A stretch of 43,369 nucleotides of DNA from JAAYAY01 sp964429355. GTDB taxonomy: Bacteria; Planctomycetota; Planctomycetia; Pirellulales; Thermoguttaceae. The DNA lies in NCBI GenBank assembly GCA_964429355.1, contig CAYSCH010000027.1, positions 1 through 43,369 of the forward strand. Reading direction: 5' to 3'. Within the stretch, counting starts at the first letter, position 1. Each line of letters opens with the position of its first letter. Positions 42,969 to 43,369 of the stretch are shown here, piece after piece. The translations under genes were made by a program, and so were the position numbers. The notes under the pieces were generated by a model that did no database searches, was not told the DNA's origin, and saw only the letters and a list, made by a program, of their open reading frames with translations.

Positions 42969-43369
42969 TTAGGCCTTCTTCTCCGGGGCCGGGGCGGGAG
43001 CAGGCGTCGGGGCCGCTTCTTCCACGGCGGGCTCGGCCGAAATCGCGGCGTCGCAGCCGCATCCAGCTTCACAGCCGTTGCTGCAAGGATCGCAGCACAC
43101 CGGAACCGGGCAGCAAACCTTCACCGGAACCTGCTTGCATACCACGCGGGGCACGCAGCGGGTAACGGTGTATGGAACCTGCTTCGGAACCATCCGGACA
43201 CAGTTCACCGTCTTGGTGTACTGGACTGGCTTGCAGACCGTGTAGGGAACCTGCTTGACGCACTTCTCGGCAACCATCCGGCAGACGCGGTAGCAGATTT
43301 CCTTCTCGCACACTTCGGGCACCATCTTGCAGACCTTGTAGGTGCAGGTCTTCACGCATTGCTCGGGCA
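42969..43369 (-). CDS. Cys-rich YTV-repeat protein, 5' end beyond the window
   Basis: At least 132 residues; the frame is open to the window edge, so the true start and signal peptide are not visible. The visible part consists of short repeats of the type VPYTVCKPV, YKVCKMVPE and YRVCRMVAE, the planctomycete YTV motif. It has about 18 cysteines in 128 residues, a CCPVPVCCDPC cluster and a Pro/Ala/Glu-rich tail (APTPAPAPAPEKKA). A GTG at 43355 is in frame but is internal to the repeat, so it is not the likely start. These proteins are thought to be secreted, possibly disulfide-linked envelope components. An intrinsic terminator follows. Confidence 0.82.
   Translation of the reverse strand, partial: PEQCVKTCTYKVCKMVPEVCEKEICYRVCRMVAEKCVKQVPYTVCKPVQYTKTVNCVRMVPKQVPYTVTRCVPRVVCKQVPVKVCCPVPVCCDPCSNGCEAGCGCDAAISAEPAVEEAAPTPAPAPAPEKKA

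Overview
This 43.4 kb window is bacterial, GC-rich and gene-dense, and almost certainly from a planctomycete, probably Pirellulales-like. The lineage evidence is two giant proteins with the LEPR-XLL type N-terminus (LEPLESRTLLSA), a DUF1559 pseudopilin-like protein beside a small lipoprotein, a BBP7 outer-membrane barrel, DUF1080, DUF1844 and DUF4254 proteins, and a Cys-rich YTV-repeat protein. A kdsB gene implies a Gram-negative LPS-bearing envelope. Three 10-N scaffold gaps (11826, 13535, 41001) suggest a draft or metagenome assembly. I saw no rRNA, tRNA or CRISPR array. All functional calls are from reading motifs; no database was searched.

Layout. 1-1042: gene-free, with inverted repeats including a MITE-like near-palindrome. 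1043-5822 (minus): RND efflux pump and its lipoprotein adaptor. 6146-11198 (plus): clan GH-A-like glycosidase, a DUF1080-esterase fusion with its own sigma70-type promoter, and an overlapping MFS exporter; together a likely glycan-use cluster. 11673-13066 (plus): DUF1559 pseudopilin-like protein and carboxypeptidase-regulatory-like lipoprotein, followed by a remnant of a REP-associated (Y1/IS200-like) transposase. 13664-25961 (plus): two tandem paralogous surface proteins of 2546 and 1387 aa. Each has the LEPR-XLL N-terminus, a small beta domain, a cyclophilin domain with conserved catalytic spacing, two SdrD_B-type domains, Ig-like domains and cadherin-like 'tandem-95' repeats. 26072-27634 (minus): BBP7 barrel, convergent with them.

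27924-32602 (minus): a solitary beta-ketoacyl-ACP synthase, then DUF1844, pyrG and kdsB. 33131-36246 (plus): acetolactate synthase large subunit overlapping a membrane-fusion-type lipoprotein. 36238-38073 (minus): a broken osmoregulated periplasmic glucan locus in which opgH and opgG have each lost their core. 38529-41966 (minus): two small membrane proteins, an M28/glutaminyl-cyclase-like enzyme that runs through a scaffold gap, and an endonuclease/exonuclease/phosphatase-fold lipoprotein-like protein. 42113-42715 (plus): DUF4254. 42969 to the edge (minus): Cys-rich YTV protein, 5' truncated by the window.

The most unusual content is the giant paralog pair. In the larger one the repeat array after the second SdrD_B domain has grown from 2 units to 14, and most of that growth is in alternating A/B dimers with strictly alternating lengths (about 97 and 93 residues). 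Both end in a similar acidic tail finishing in Trp plus one residue, and both share a leader motif. The double internal loss in the OPG locus and the RAYT remnant also merit checking.
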